Origin: Rubripirellula lacrimiformis
GTDB lineage: Bacteria > Planctomycetota > Planctomycetia > Pirellulales > Pirellulaceae
NCBI RefSeq assembly: GCF_007741535.1
Contig: NZ_CP036525.1
Location: forward strand, 2,294,001-2,358,000
Direction: 5' to 3'
DNA length: 64,000 bases
Each line of letters opens with the position of its first letter. Position 1 is the first letter of the stretch. The notes beneath the pieces are model-generated. The model ran no database searches and was not told the DNA's origin. It saw nothing but the letters and a program-made list of their open reading frames with translations. Made by a program: the position numbers and the translations under genes. Shown here in pieces: positions 30,683-39,785 of the stretch.

Positions 30683-30714
30683 AAAAAAGCCGTCCGTGAT
30701 GATCACGGACGGCT
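30683..30714 (-). terminator. rho-independent terminator of the response regulator gene
   Basis: On the minus strand, a perfect 12-bp stem (AGCCGTCCGTGA and its complement) with a 3-nt loop is followed by six T residues (complement of 30683-30688). It lies about 75 bp past the stop of the response regulator. On the plus strand the following CTTT is weaker. The DNA between the two terminators (30443-30682) shows nothing recognisable. Confidence 0.9.
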
Positions 30715-30789
30715 CTTTCGAGATGCTTTTCTTCGCTGTTGGGCCTAATCGCTGGCGTGCCAGTGGTCGATAGGGCCGCTTCAAACGCT

Positions 30790-31422
30790 CTAGACCAGGT
30801 TCTTGCGAACTGCCCAGACGGCGGCTTGCGTACGGTCGCTGACGCCGATTTTACGCAAGATGTGCTGAACGTGTTCTTTCACGGTTTCGTAGCTGATGCC
30901 CAGCATCTTGGCGATTTCTTTGTTCGTCAGGCCAAGAGCCATTTGACGAAGCACTTCGCTCTCGCGCTGTGTCAACGGAACTTCAATGTCTTGGCTCAAT
31001 CGTGGCGTCGCCAAGGCACCTGTCACGCGTCGCAGTTCTTCGCGAGTCCAAGCCGATTCGCCCGCAACAGCGGTGTTCAGGGCGTCGATCAGGCGTTCGC
31101 GAGCGGCCGACTTCAACACATAGCCCGAGGCGCCTAGAGCGACTGCACGAGCGATGTAGGTTGGGTTGTCGTATGCCGAAAACAACACGATTGGCAGATC
31201 GGGATGATCCAATTTCAGACGTCCCAGGGCGTTCAGCCCGTCGCCGCCTTCCATTCGGATGTCCATCAGGACAGCGTCTGGGGTCGAGTTTTCGACGGCA
31301 GCCAGGGCTTCCGCCGCAGTAGTCGCTTCACCGACGATCTCCAGATCGGTTCCCTCTAGCATCAACCGAAGGCCGAGTCGGATGATTTCGTGGTCGTCCA
31401 CGATCAATAGTTTCTTGCTCAT
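30790..31422 (-). CDS. NarL/FixJ-family response regulator
   Basis: Two-component response regulator, 210 residues. The receiver domain (about 4-120) has acidic pocket Asp9-Asp10, phosphoacceptor Asp54 in VLMDIRMEGG, Ser83 and Lys105. The C-terminal LuxR-type helix-turn-helix starts around LTQRESEVLRQMALGLTNKEIAKMLGISYETVKEHV and should bind DNA after phosphorylation. No sensor kinase is adjacent, so it is an orphan in this window. The terminator at 30683 and a long gene-free upstream region suggest a single-gene transcript. Confidence 0.95.
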   Translation of the reverse strand: MSKKLLIVDDHEIIRLGLRLMLEGTDLEIVGEATTAAEALAAVENSTPDAVLMDIRMEGGDGLNALGRLKLDHPDLPIVLFSAYDNPTYIARAVALGASGYVLKSAARERLIDALNTAVAGESAWTREELRRVTGALATPRLSQDIEVPLTQRESEVLRQMALGLTNKEIAKMLGISYETVKEHVQHILRKIGVSDRTQAAVWAVRKNLV

Positions 31423-32254
31423 AAGTTCTCCAATCGAATGAAAAGCATCTCTCTGCGCATCGCGTGTGCACTGAGGTCGACAGAGTCGTCGGTGCGCGAA
31501 TTGCTGCGTCAGCTGTAGGCGTTTTTGAAAATGTACTTCGATTTACTGCTAGGTTGCTACCAATGTGGTGGCTTTCTTGCAGGAATCGTGCAAATGGTTG
31601 GTGGTTTCGCACCACCTGGGTTGAAATGGAGTTTCACTGCGGTGAGACGCCAGTTCGTACTCGTTAAGTTCTAAATTTTACGAGCAATTTCTGAAAATGC
31701 GCGACGGGTGTCTGAATTCCGCCAAGACTTACCATCGTCATAGTCGTTGGCGATAGTCCTGCGGAGGGTTTTGTTTTTGGCCCGCAAGGTGGTCCCCAAT
31801 GTGGTTTTTTCCGTTTCGGCGAATCGCCGGGCCGGGCCGAGCACGCTATGTCTCTATTGTAGTGCGGTGGTGGTCTTGTCACCCCCATTTAGTGTCCGAA
31901 AGCGGCAAGTCGCATAAAAGGTGACGGGATCTCGCACCGAACTTCGGAATGACGTAACCTTTTTCGCGGTTTTTACTAGCCGAGGCCATGCTGGGGATGG
32001 TTTTTGCAAGCCCCCCGAACGATCCGGTGTGGTATTGCTTTGGTGGTGGTGTCGCGCCGCCAATGACGGTACCGGTGCGACATTATGCCGCCGCTAAATC
32101 GGATGGGTTCCTGGTCGCAAAACATCCGATTTGCGATCCTTTGTCCAGCGATTTCTGCATTCTGACGATCCAGACGAGACCTGGGTGAACCCCAGGTGTT
32201 GATCGCGTCCAAGCATGATGAAGTATTGACGGTCCGCGGTTGCCCGCAGGAAGT
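31423..32254. other. 832-bp gene-free region
   Basis: No protein gene convincing on either strand. It includes an imperfect inverted repeat AAAAGGTGACG (31916-31926) with CGTAACCTTTT (31953-31963), followed by a further T residue, and AT-richer stretches at 31670-31700. It could hold the response-regulator promoter or an unrecognised RNA, but no known RNA family was identified. Confidence 0.4.
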
Positions 32255-34423
32255 TTAGGTTGCCGCGGTGTTGGAGTTTGCCATCCGCTTTGCCGCGACC
32301 ATATCGCGAAACTGGACCCGCAGATTCTTCAGCCAGAAGATCAGGTACACATTCGCCACGAACGACATCAGCAATAGGCCGTTGAACAATGGTTGTTGAG
32401 TGCCGACTTCGCGACCGGAGTCGAGTGAGTTTCGGTTGGTTTCAGGGGTACTTGGCGATGAGCTTGGTGGAGCCGCCGAACCGGGCTGTTCGCGGCCTGA
32501 TTGGAAATCGGAAGCGCGGTCGCGCATGCTAGGGGGTTCACGGGCTGCATCATTCGTCGCGGTGCTCCAGCGAGGGTCCAGAGTGCTGTTGGCACCCGCG
32601 GCTGCGGCCAGTCTGGGGTCTTCGGCAAACCGACCACTGTTTGTCAATGACGGTGCACCCGCACCTGCGAGGCTCGTTCGGGACGAGTCGCGATCGAGAC
32701 CGCTTCCAAAGCGGGGATCTTGCGTCGATGGGTATCGAGGTTCCTGAGCGGATGCGTAGCGGGGATCCTGAGCGGATGCGTAGCGGGGGTCCTGAGCGGA
32801 TGCGTAGCGGGGGTCCTGCGCGGACGGGTAGCGAGGATCCTGCGCGGATGCGTAGCGAGGATCCTGCGCGGACGGATAGCGAGGATCCTGAGTGGGGGCG
32901 GAACGTGGATCCTGCGTGGATGCATATCGGGGATCTTGCAAGCCGTCGTTCGTCTGGGATCCCAGCCCTGTGTTTCGGATGGTGTTTGACTGCGCTGCCG
33001 AGTAGTCCGGTACGCTGGCCCCACCACGCACCAATCGTGGGTCCGTTGGCGGATAGCGATCGGAAGTGTTCCCGCCTGCATATTGCGAGTTGCTGGGGTT
33101 GGAATCGTTCGGTGGTGGGACCAATGATTCGGTTAACATGATTTTGCCGTTCTGGTCCCAAATCCGGTTGCTTTGGTCCACGGACCAGGCACCAGCTTGC
33201 AGCTGTCGTTGGGAAAGGCGGCTGTCGGGCCTGGTGGTTGTGGCTTCGAGGAATGACCCCGCACCCGACGTGGTCGCGGTCTGGGTTTGCTGATCGCGGA
33301 TCTGTTGAGCTCGCCTTTGTGCGTCAAGCTGCGATTGTTCGTACTGCGTCATCGCCGATGACGCCGAATTGGTGCTGGTGGGCGAGGTGGCACCAAAACT
33401 GGTCGGTGTTGCCAGGCCGGCCGGCGGTCGTCCAAAGGCGTCCGTCGTGCGAAGTCCGGTCGCAGGCCTGGGGTCGTTGGCTGCGTTTCCAGCCGTCGAA
33501 GCTGATCGGGGATCGCCGAACCCCGTCGAACTTGATGGCGCGGTCGACGGGCCTGTTCCGGCAGCCGTACTGCCTGCGAAATCTCGCCATGAATTGTCGC
33601 GATCGCTAGGATTCGTGGACGGATCAGATCCCCAGTTGGACCCGGAAGCCGGTGGCCCCGTAAAGGGCGGCGGAGCGAATCCGCCGTTTCCAGCAGAGTT
33701 CGTTGCGGTTTGGTTCGGTTGGGTGCGAGTCGACGGAGGTGGGACCAGCCCGGTGCCACTAGGGGCGGACGCTGCACCTGGGTTTTGCGTAGCGGCGCCA
33801 AACGTATTGCGTACCTGCTCGGTTCGGTTGTTGATCTCCCGACCCGCTTGATCGATCGTGCTTTGAAGGTTCGCAGCGGCGTTCTGCAAAGATGGCGGGA
33901 TCGGCGAGGTGGGGAAATTGTATCCGGTTCCACTGTTCTGCCCGGCTTGCGGATCAGGCTTCATCAGCTTGACTTGCCCGTCGTCGGCAGATGCCAAATC
34001 ACGTTTCCCAGCCGGTTTGCTGGCCACCGATAAATCGGCCGCCGTAGGAGCCGCAGCGCTGTGGGGGTCACCGATCTGGGGAATTGCAACAGGAGCTAGG
34101 TCCCGCTGATCGTTGGATATTTGGTCCGTGGATTTTTGGCCAGCGGAATTCTGGACATACAGATCCTGGATCGGCGGCAGTCCGGGCGGCATGCGTCGGG
34201 GCAAAGGGCCCGTTCCCACGCGAATCACCACTCGCGTGACATGACCGCGCACACGCGGGTCCACCGCGCTGCTGACCTCACCAATCCGTTGAAGCCGATC
34301 GATATCAGCGGGCGGAACCTGTACTAAGTACTCGATTCCGTCGTTATTCGCATCAGGTTGCCAACCGTACGTGATCCCCATGCCCATGGCGGCGATCATC
34401 AATAGCACCGGGACTCCGCCCAT
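32255..34423 (-). CDS. membrane protein with long low-complexity linker and 8-residue repeats
   Basis: A 722-residue protein of unknown function. The N-terminus is a hydrophobic signal/anchor (VPVLLMIAAMGMGITYG) followed by a compact domain (about 22-85: DGIEYLVQVPPADIDRLQRIGEVSS, then VRGHVTRVVIRVG). Next come about 550 residues of Pro, Ser, Thr, Gly, Asn and Gln-rich low complexity, including nine tandem DPRYASAQ-type octapeptides. A C-terminal membrane helix (LLLMSFVANVYLIFWLKNL) is followed by a basic tail. The topology suggests a protein spanning or tethered in the cytoplasmic membrane with an extended periplasmic stalk. I do not recognise the family. Confidence 0.8.
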   Translation of the reverse strand: MGGVPVLLMIAAMGMGITYGWQPDANNDGIEYLVQVPPADIDRLQRIGEVSSAVDPRVRGHVTRVVIRVGTGPLPRRMPPGLPPIQDLYVQNSAGQKSTDQISNDQRDLAPVAIPQIGDPHSAAAPTAADLSVASKPAGKRDLASADDGQVKLMKPDPQAGQNSGTGYNFPTSPIPPSLQNAAANLQSTIDQAGREINNRTEQVRNTFGAATQNPGAASAPSGTGLVPPPSTRTQPNQTATNSAGNGGFAPPPFTGPPASGSNWGSDPSTNPSDRDNSWRDFAGSTAAGTGPSTAPSSSTGFGDPRSASTAGNAANDPRPATGLRTTDAFGRPPAGLATPTSFGATSPTSTNSASSAMTQYEQSQLDAQRRAQQIRDQQTQTATTSGAGSFLEATTTRPDSRLSQRQLQAGAWSVDQSNRIWDQNGKIMLTESLVPPPNDSNPSNSQYAGGNTSDRYPPTDPRLVRGGASVPDYSAAQSNTIRNTGLGSQTNDGLQDPRYASTQDPRSAPTQDPRYPSAQDPRYASAQDPRYPSAQDPRYASAQDPRYASAQDPRYASAQEPRYPSTQDPRFGSGLDRDSSRTSLAGAGAPSLTNSGRFAEDPRLAAAAGANSTLDPRWSTATNDAAREPPSMRDRASDFQSGREQPGSAAPPSSSPSTPETNRNSLDSGREVGTQQPLFNGLLLMSFVANVYLIFWLKNLRVQFRDMVAAKRMANSNTAAT
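32708..32935. repeat. 24-bp coding tandem repeat (DPRYASAQ octapeptide)
   Basis: Nine full 24-bp units at 32720-32935 plus a half unit, all in frame within the 722-residue protein. Units vary at a few positions (Ala/Pro, Ala/Thr, Asp/Glu). Confidence 0.95.
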
Positions 34424-34780
34424 CGCTGTATCCTTCAGTGACGTCTAGGAACTCAGGGAAACTCGTTCTGCCATCCGCGCAGCGCTTTCCCGAGGCTTCG
34501 TCCGAATCCTAACCCCCACCGCCCAATCGGGTAAAGAGAGATTCTGTGGGTAATTGGCACCGTGGAACGGGCCTTTGGTGGACGAGGCAGTATGGGCGAA
34601 CTGCGGGTTCCCTGATTGCCCCTTTGTCACTAGTGAACACGAACCCCCGGTCGTGAATCTTGGGCTGGGGATTTTAGGCTGGGGATTTTAGGGGCAAGAA
34701 TTTCGTGATCAAAGAGACGGACGAACCCGAGACGGGTGAGCGCCCATTCGAGATGTTGAAACCGCGATTGCGGGGCGCCG
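34424..34780. other. 357-bp gap with a 14-bp direct repeat
   Basis: No gene seen. Two adjacent copies of GCTGGGGATTTTAG lie at 34664-34677 and 34678-34691. The rest is unremarkable. Confidence 0.6.
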
Positions 34781-35950
34781 TCATCGGGCCAGTCGAATCA
34801 ACCGCTTAAACGCAGCCAACAGCACTTCGCCTGATCGCTGGATGTCCTGATCCGTATTGAATCGACCGATCCCAAAGCGAACGCTACGTCGGGCCGCTGA
34901 TTCGTCCAGTCCCAATGCCATCAACACATGACTGGGGGCTGGGTCGACATTGCTGCATGCCGAACCAGTACTGAACGCGACGTCGGTGGCCGCTGCCATC
35001 AACGTCTCGCCTTCGACGCCCGGCAGGGTGACGTTCAAGTTTCCCAGCAACCGATGGGGGGATCGCAGCGGGGGGCCGTTGATCTGCAATCCGTCGATCC
35101 CGGACTCTAGGATCTGCCATAGTTGGTCGCGAAGTTTGCCGATCGTTTCACGCTCGGTCGCCCCGCCGTCTTGGCAAAGTTGCATCGCGGTATCGATGCC
35201 GACGATGTTGGCCGGGCTGAGTGTGCCGCTGCGAATGCCCCGCTGCTGGCCGCCACCGACGATCTGAGGCAACAGCCGAACGCGGCGGTTCCCGTTGCCG
35301 ACAATTAGAAATCCCGCGCCTTTGGGCCCATAGAACTTATGGGCCGATGCGCTGATCAGGTCGACATCCGATGCCACCACATCCAGCGGCAACCGGCCAA
35401 TCGCCTGAGTCGCATCGCTATGCAGCAAGGCACCGCGGGCGTGCGTCAATTCGGCGATCGGGGCCAGTGGCGTCAGGCTGCCAATTTCGTTGTTGGCGGC
35501 CATTACCGAAACGATCGCTGTATCGTCGGTGATCGCGTCGGCCAACTGGTCCAAGTCGACGCTTCCCGCCTGCTCGGTTCCATTGGGATGCACTGGCACG
35601 ACGGTGACCGTGAACCCCTGACGCTTGATGTCGTGCGCGACATCCAGGACCGCCGGGTGCTCGGTCGCAACCGTGACGATGTGGCGACGTTTCTGGCGAG
35701 GGTGAAGACAGACACCCCGAATCGCCAAATTGTTGCTCTCGGTGGCTCCGCTGGTGTAAACCACATTCTCGGCTTTGACCCCCAGACGGCCAGCGATCCG
35801 ATCGGTCGCCAAAGCGATCGCATCGGCGGCGACCACACCGCCGGCGTGGGAACTGTGCGGATTCCCGAAATGCTCGCTCAGCCAAGGCAGCATCGCCGCA
35901 ACGACCCGCTGGTCGCACCGCGTCGTCGAATGGTTGTCCAGATAGATCAT
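34781..35950 (-). CDS. cysteine desulfurase (NifS/IscS-like)
   Basis: PLP enzyme that takes sulfur from cysteine for Fe-S cluster and thio-cofactor synthesis. The 389 residues fit group I desulfurases. It has MIYLDNHSTTR at the N-terminus, GATESNNLAIRG, the Schiff-base Lys in SAHKFYGPKGAG and the persulfide Cys in STGSACSN, within the long loop typical of NifS/IscS. No iscU, iscR or nifU homologue is next to it, so whether it serves Fe-S assembly or tRNA thiolation cannot be told. It is transcribed toward the low-complexity membrane protein, with a 357-bp gap. Confidence 0.93.
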   Translation of the reverse strand: MIYLDNHSTTRCDQRVVAAMLPWLSEHFGNPHSSHAGGVVAADAIALATDRIAGRLGVKAENVVYTSGATESNNLAIRGVCLHPRQKRRHIVTVATEHPAVLDVAHDIKRQGFTVTVVPVHPNGTEQAGSVDLDQLADAITDDTAIVSVMAANNEIGSLTPLAPIAELTHARGALLHSDATQAIGRLPLDVVASDVDLISASAHKFYGPKGAGFLIVGNGNRRVRLLPQIVGGGQQRGIRSGTLSPANIVGIDTAMQLCQDGGATERETIGKLRDQLWQILESGIDGLQINGPPLRSPHRLLGNLNVTLPGVEGETLMAAATDVAFSTGSACSNVDPAPSHVLMALGLDESAARRSVRFGIGRFNTDQDIQRSGEVLLAAFKRLIRLAR

Positions 35951-36030
35951 GCGAAGTGATCGGGGAGTGAGATCGAAAGAGGAAGAACGAACGGTTGGAG
36001 GATTCGTTTCGGTTTGCTCGTTGGGGGGAA

Positions 36031-36106
36031 GTTCGAGTTCGAGTTCAAGTTCAAGTCAGAATGGTGGATCAAGTACTTAAACTCGAACTTAAACTCGAAC
36101 TCGAAC
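36031..36106. repeat. inverted hexamer repeats GTTCRA
   Basis: The left arm (36031-36056) is four GTTCGA/GTTCAA hexamers plus GT. The right arm (36075-36106) is the complementary run with five hexamers. Together they form a long imperfect hairpin with an 18-nt loop. It lies in the 276-bp gap between the Nudix and cysteine desulfurase genes, and a further GAACTCGAAC occurs near 36193. Confidence 0.85.
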
Positions 36107-36226
36107 TTTCCTATCGACCTAAACCCCTAACCCCCCTGCCCCTGCGCGGCACTCGATTCTGCGTCTTCGCGTCCCGGCAAGCCGGCCGACGAACTCGAAC
36201 TTTCCTCCCACCTCTTCACCGAAGTC

Positions 36227-36838
36227 CTAAGAATAAAGCGCCGTGATCGCCAGTTGGGTCCATGTTTCCAACGTATCGGATTCGGTCTTCAGTTGTTCGA
36301 CCGCGACGAACCCGCCGTCGGCCAAGTCCGCTTCGTTGCTGCTAACTTCGGGGCCCGCGAGCACGAACAGGTGCACGACGCCGACGTGGACTTTGCCGAC
36401 ATCGTTCGACGGATCGTAGATCAGGCCGACTTGGGATTCCTCGTATTGAGCCCCCAGTTGGATTTCCTCGGCCAATTCTCGTTGCATTCCCGTGCGGTAC
36501 GGATCCGCGCCGCCGGCGGCATCTTCGCGGCTGATGTGACCGCCGATGCCGACGCTGCGTCGCGCGTGCAAACGTTTCTCGCCCGATCCGCCCCCACGCG
36601 TGTAGGTGAACAGTTTCACCACGCCGTCTTGGTCGGTCCATTGCAGCAGCACGTAGGGAATCAGCTGCTTGAACGAAGGGTCGGTTTCCATCGCCCCGCG
36701 TGGCTGAAACGACAATTGGTCGCTGGCCAGGATCGGTTTCAGAAAACGGTCCACATCGGGTTCGAATCCATCGATCGTCCCAATCTCCGCGATCACGGAC
36801 TCGGGAATGACCAGAATGTGTTCTTCTTCGTCCGACAT
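36227..36838 (-). CDS. Nudix-like hydrolase
   Basis: A 203-residue cytoplasmic protein with a Nudix-type core: GIGGHIS at about 97-103 and RELAEEI at 120-126, the catalytic R-E-x-x-E-E part of the Nudix box. The spacing between the first Gly and the REL block is about six residues longer than the standard 23-residue box, because of an insertion (DAAGGADPY). The substrate is unknown. Related proteins hydrolyse nucleoside diphosphate derivatives. The ATG at 36838 (MSDEEEHILVIP) is chosen over the longer open frame to 37000. It follows the DUF3592-like gene on the same strand after 172 bp. Confidence 0.8.
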   Translation of the reverse strand: MSDEEEHILVIPESVIAEIGTIDGFEPDVDRFLKPILASDQLSFQPRGAMETDPSFKQLIPYVLLQWTDQDGVVKLFTYTRGGGSGEKRLHARRSVGIGGHISREDAAGGADPYRTGMQRELAEEIQLGAQYEESQVGLIYDPSNDVGKVHVGVVHLFVLAGPEVSSNEADLADGGFVAVEQLKTESDTLETWTQLAITALYS

Positions 36839-37010
36839 GAATTTGCTCCGAGAAAATCGAGTGTGTCTTTGGCGGCCTAGTTGAAGGCCATTCGGGGCGT
36901 TTCTCAAGGGCACCAAAATCGAAAAGCGGCCATGACAGAATCGGTCCCGTGTGCAAGCGAGATCAACCCCCGACGTTGCCGTCACCCATCCCGCGGACAT
37001 GTCCGACTCG

Positions 37011-38078
37011 CTAGGCAGGTTGCTCGGGTTTGCCGATTGTGATCGATGCCGGCACCGTGAACGTATCGCGGTACCCCCGGTTTCCGATCATGCCGACGAA
37101 TTCCATGCAGCGGTTGCGAGGGATCGCGTCCAGTTCGTCGTCGGATGGGGACGGCATCACCGGCGACGCGAAAGTGATCGTGCCATGGTCGAACGATTTC
37201 GAATCGATCGACACGGCGGGCCCTTCGATCGGGGCGACGCCTTGATGCAATTTGTCAGCGGCAGGCAGCGACCAACGTGCTTCCAGTTCGATCGGATCCT
37301 TCGCCGATCGTGGCATTCGCAGGCGAAGTTTCGATTCGTCCTGGATCGTCTCCGGCAAGATCAGTTGCCCGGCCCAGGGATGTTTCTTTCGCGTATAGCG
37401 GGCACAGAACCAAATCGCGGTGGCCGCCAAAATGGCCATCACCAGCGGAACAATGGCCTCCCATTGTCCGGCCATCATGCCCAGGATCGCGATCAGGCTA
37501 GCGGTCAGAAATGCGATGCAGTGCAGCCAGATCAACCACGCCGCGGACCGCCGCCAACCGGCATGGTCCGACACGATATGAATTTGGCCATCGATCTTCC
37601 GTGGCGGACGCGCAGCCGATAGGTATCCCAGCCCCGCCACACCCACGCTGCCGTGGGTGATCAGAAACAGCAGTGTCATCCCCATCAGTCCTGATCGAAC
37701 CGTGCGATCCAAAACCGCCTGGGACGGATCTGTCGGATTGACGAAACAGGTCATGCGGCCGACATCGTTCAGAGCCGATAGTCGCCGATGCAGTGCACGG
37801 GGGTACGAGTCGCTATTGGTTCCGATTTCAAAAAAACTAACTCGTTCGCTGACGAACTGCTGAGCACCGAACCGGTATCGGTATCGACACTCCAAGCGGT
37901 ACGAAGTTTCGTTGCCGCTGTGGTTGGAATCGACTCGCAAGACTTCCGCGGTGGCCGGGACCGACGGCCAATCGAGTGACCCGAACCACAGCCCCAAAGA
38001 ACGGATCGACATGCCGCCAATCGCCAGGCCGGCGATCGCAAAGATCCCAAAGAAGAACAGTCCGCCGGTGCGCTGCAT
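37011..38078 (-). CDS. DUF3592-like membrane protein
   Basis: A 355-residue integral membrane protein. An N-terminal membrane segment (LFFFGIFAIAGLAIGGM) is followed by a periplasmic beta-rich domain with W-x-S-V-P-A-T-A-E-V at its start and CFVNPTDPSQAVLD at its end, the typical pattern of DUF3592. Further membrane segments lie at about 130-150 and two around 180-225. The cytoplasmic C-terminal part (about 230-355) has no motif I recognise. Function is unknown. It is the upstream neighbour of the Nudix gene. Confidence 0.8.
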   Translation of the reverse strand: MQRTGGLFFFGIFAIAGLAIGGMSIRSLGLWFGSLDWPSVPATAEVLRVDSNHSGNETSYRLECRYRYRFGAQQFVSERVSFFEIGTNSDSYPRALHRRLSALNDVGRMTCFVNPTDPSQAVLDRTVRSGLMGMTLLFLITHGSVGVAGLGYLSAARPPRKIDGQIHIVSDHAGWRRSAAWLIWLHCIAFLTASLIAILGMMAGQWEAIVPLVMAILAATAIWFCARYTRKKHPWAGQLILPETIQDESKLRLRMPRSAKDPIELEARWSLPAADKLHQGVAPIEGPAVSIDSKSFDHGTITFASPVMPSPSDDELDAIPRNRCMEFVGMIGNRGYRDTFTVPASITIGKPEQPA

Positions 38079-38342
38079 CTGAAAAGTCGATCGGGTTCGG
38101 GGGCAAAAGCAAAGTCAGGGCGAGGGCATCGCCGCGTCGGGGTGGACGATCCTACGTGGCCGTCATGTTATCGAACCGATCAGCAGCGAACATGGCAGAC
38201 CTGCAAAAGTTCATCATCGAATTGCGAACCGACATCGCCTTCGTCGCTCGACAGCCCGACGACAGGAATTCTGGCGAATCCCACTACGGCAGTTGGCAAA
38301 ACGGCGTGAAGGCATTCGCATCGCAACGACCTGATCGTCGCG

Positions 38343-39782
38343 TTAGGATTTGCGGGCCAGCTTTCGTGGGACCGCGCGGCCGTGGCCTAGTTTGCCGGTG
38401 AACTTTCCGTCGCGTACCGACACTTGTCCTCGGCAGGTCACCACCGACGGACGGCCAACAATTTCGAAGCCTTCGAATCCGTCGTAGTCGGTGTTCATGG
38501 TGTGCGTCTCGGCGCTGATGACGCCGCGATAGTTCGGGTCCCAGACGACAATGTCCGCGTCGCTGCCTAGACCGATCGTGCCTTTGGCCGGGAACATGCC
38601 GAACTGTTTGGCGGCGTTGGTCGACAACAGGCTGACGAATTGATGCAGGTCGATTTTTCCAGTGGCCACGCCGTGGGTGTACAACAGCGTGCAGCGGTGT
38701 TCGACCGACGGGATCCCATTGGGGATCTTGGTGAAGTCGGATTCAGGGGCGCGCCCCATCGCCTTTTGATCGGCGAAATCAAACGGTGCGTGGTCGGTGG
38801 CGACGGTCGCAATGGTGCCACATCCGATGGCGTTCCAAAGCTGCGTTTGATGGCGGATGTCCCGCAGTGGCGGGCTCATCACATACTTGGCTCCTTCGAA
38901 ATTCGGTCGCTCGGCGTAGGTCTTGTCCAGCACCAAGTACGGGATCACGGTTTCGATCGTGACGTCGACGCCGCGGGCTTGGAATTGTCGCGCCGCTTCG
39001 ATCGCCGGGCTGCACGAGGTGTGGACGATGTAACCCGATGCACCTGTCATTTCCAGGAACGTACAGAAATGGTGCACACCATCGGCTTCCACCGACACCG
39101 GTCGCGACGGTTCGTGGAACTCTGGACCGACTTTGCCCTGAGCCACCAATTGCGATTGCAGTTCGTCGATCAGGTCTGCGTTTTCGCAGTGTGCTGTGAC
39201 GACGGCGCCCGTGTCAGCGGCCAGTTGGCAGGTGCGAAACAGTTCGGTGTCGGTGACCCCCAACGCGCCTTTGTAGGCCAAGAAGACTTTCAGCGACGTG
39301 ATGCCGTCGTCGATGATTCGGCGCAGCTGTGTTTCACTGCCTGCGTCAAAACGAGTCACGCCCATGTGGAATGAAAAATCGCATGCCGACAATCCTTCGG
39401 CTTTGCCTTTCCACCGTTGATACGCTTCCCAAGGATCGTCGTCGCGACCGGGGCAGATCATTTCGATCAGCGTGGTGGTGCCGCCGATCAGGGCCGCCCG
39501 ACTGGCCGAGTCATAGTCGTCCTTGGCGTGGGTGCCCATGAACGGCAGATGGATGTGGACGTGGGGGTCGATGAAACCCGGGAACACCAACTTGCCGCTG
39601 GCGTCGATGACTTCATCCACGCCGTCCTGTGGAATCGAAGTGGCAATTTCCACGATGCGTTCGCCGCGGACCAGGATGTCCGCCACGTAGTCTTGGTCTG
39701 CGGTGATGATCCGTCCGCCACGAATCAGCAAGGACTGTTGGGATTGATCGGCGCGGGCGAGTGAGTCAGTCGAAGGTGTCAC
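38343..39782 (-). CDS. hydA: dihydropyrimidinase (hydantoinase)
   Basis: Zinc amidohydrolase that opens 5,6-dihydrouracil or dihydrothymine to N-carbamoyl-beta-amino acids. The 479-residue protein has the metal motif DPHVHIH (His74, His76), the Lys expected to be carboxylated (Lys165 in SLKVFLAYKG), further His in TAHCEN and IVHTSCS, and the Asp in TDHAPF. It is the last gene of a minus-strand operon, starting 3 bp after the preA stop, which strongly supports dihydropyrimidinase over a general hydantoinase. Confidence 0.94.
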   Translation of the reverse strand: MTPSTDSLARADQSQQSLLIRGGRIITADQDYVADILVRGERIVEIATSIPQDGVDEVIDASGKLVFPGFIDPHVHIHLPFMGTHAKDDYDSASRAALIGGTTTLIEMICPGRDDDPWEAYQRWKGKAEGLSACDFSFHMGVTRFDAGSETQLRRIIDDGITSLKVFLAYKGALGVTDTELFRTCQLAADTGAVVTAHCENADLIDELQSQLVAQGKVGPEFHEPSRPVSVEADGVHHFCTFLEMTGASGYIVHTSCSPAIEAARQFQARGVDVTIETVIPYLVLDKTYAERPNFEGAKYVMSPPLRDIRHQTQLWNAIGCGTIATVATDHAPFDFADQKAMGRAPESDFTKIPNGIPSVEHRCTLLYTHGVATGKIDLHQFVSLLSTNAAKQFGMFPAKGTIGLGSDADIVVWDPNYRGVISAETHTMNTDYDGFEGFEIVGRPSVVTCRGQVSVRDGKFTGKLGHGRAVPRKLARKS

Positions 39783-39785
39783 GCG

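Noticed and set aside
36740-36790. tRNA T-loop-like GGTTCGAATCC
   Set aside because: It is inside the Nudix coding region and no acceptor or anticodon arm can be built around it.
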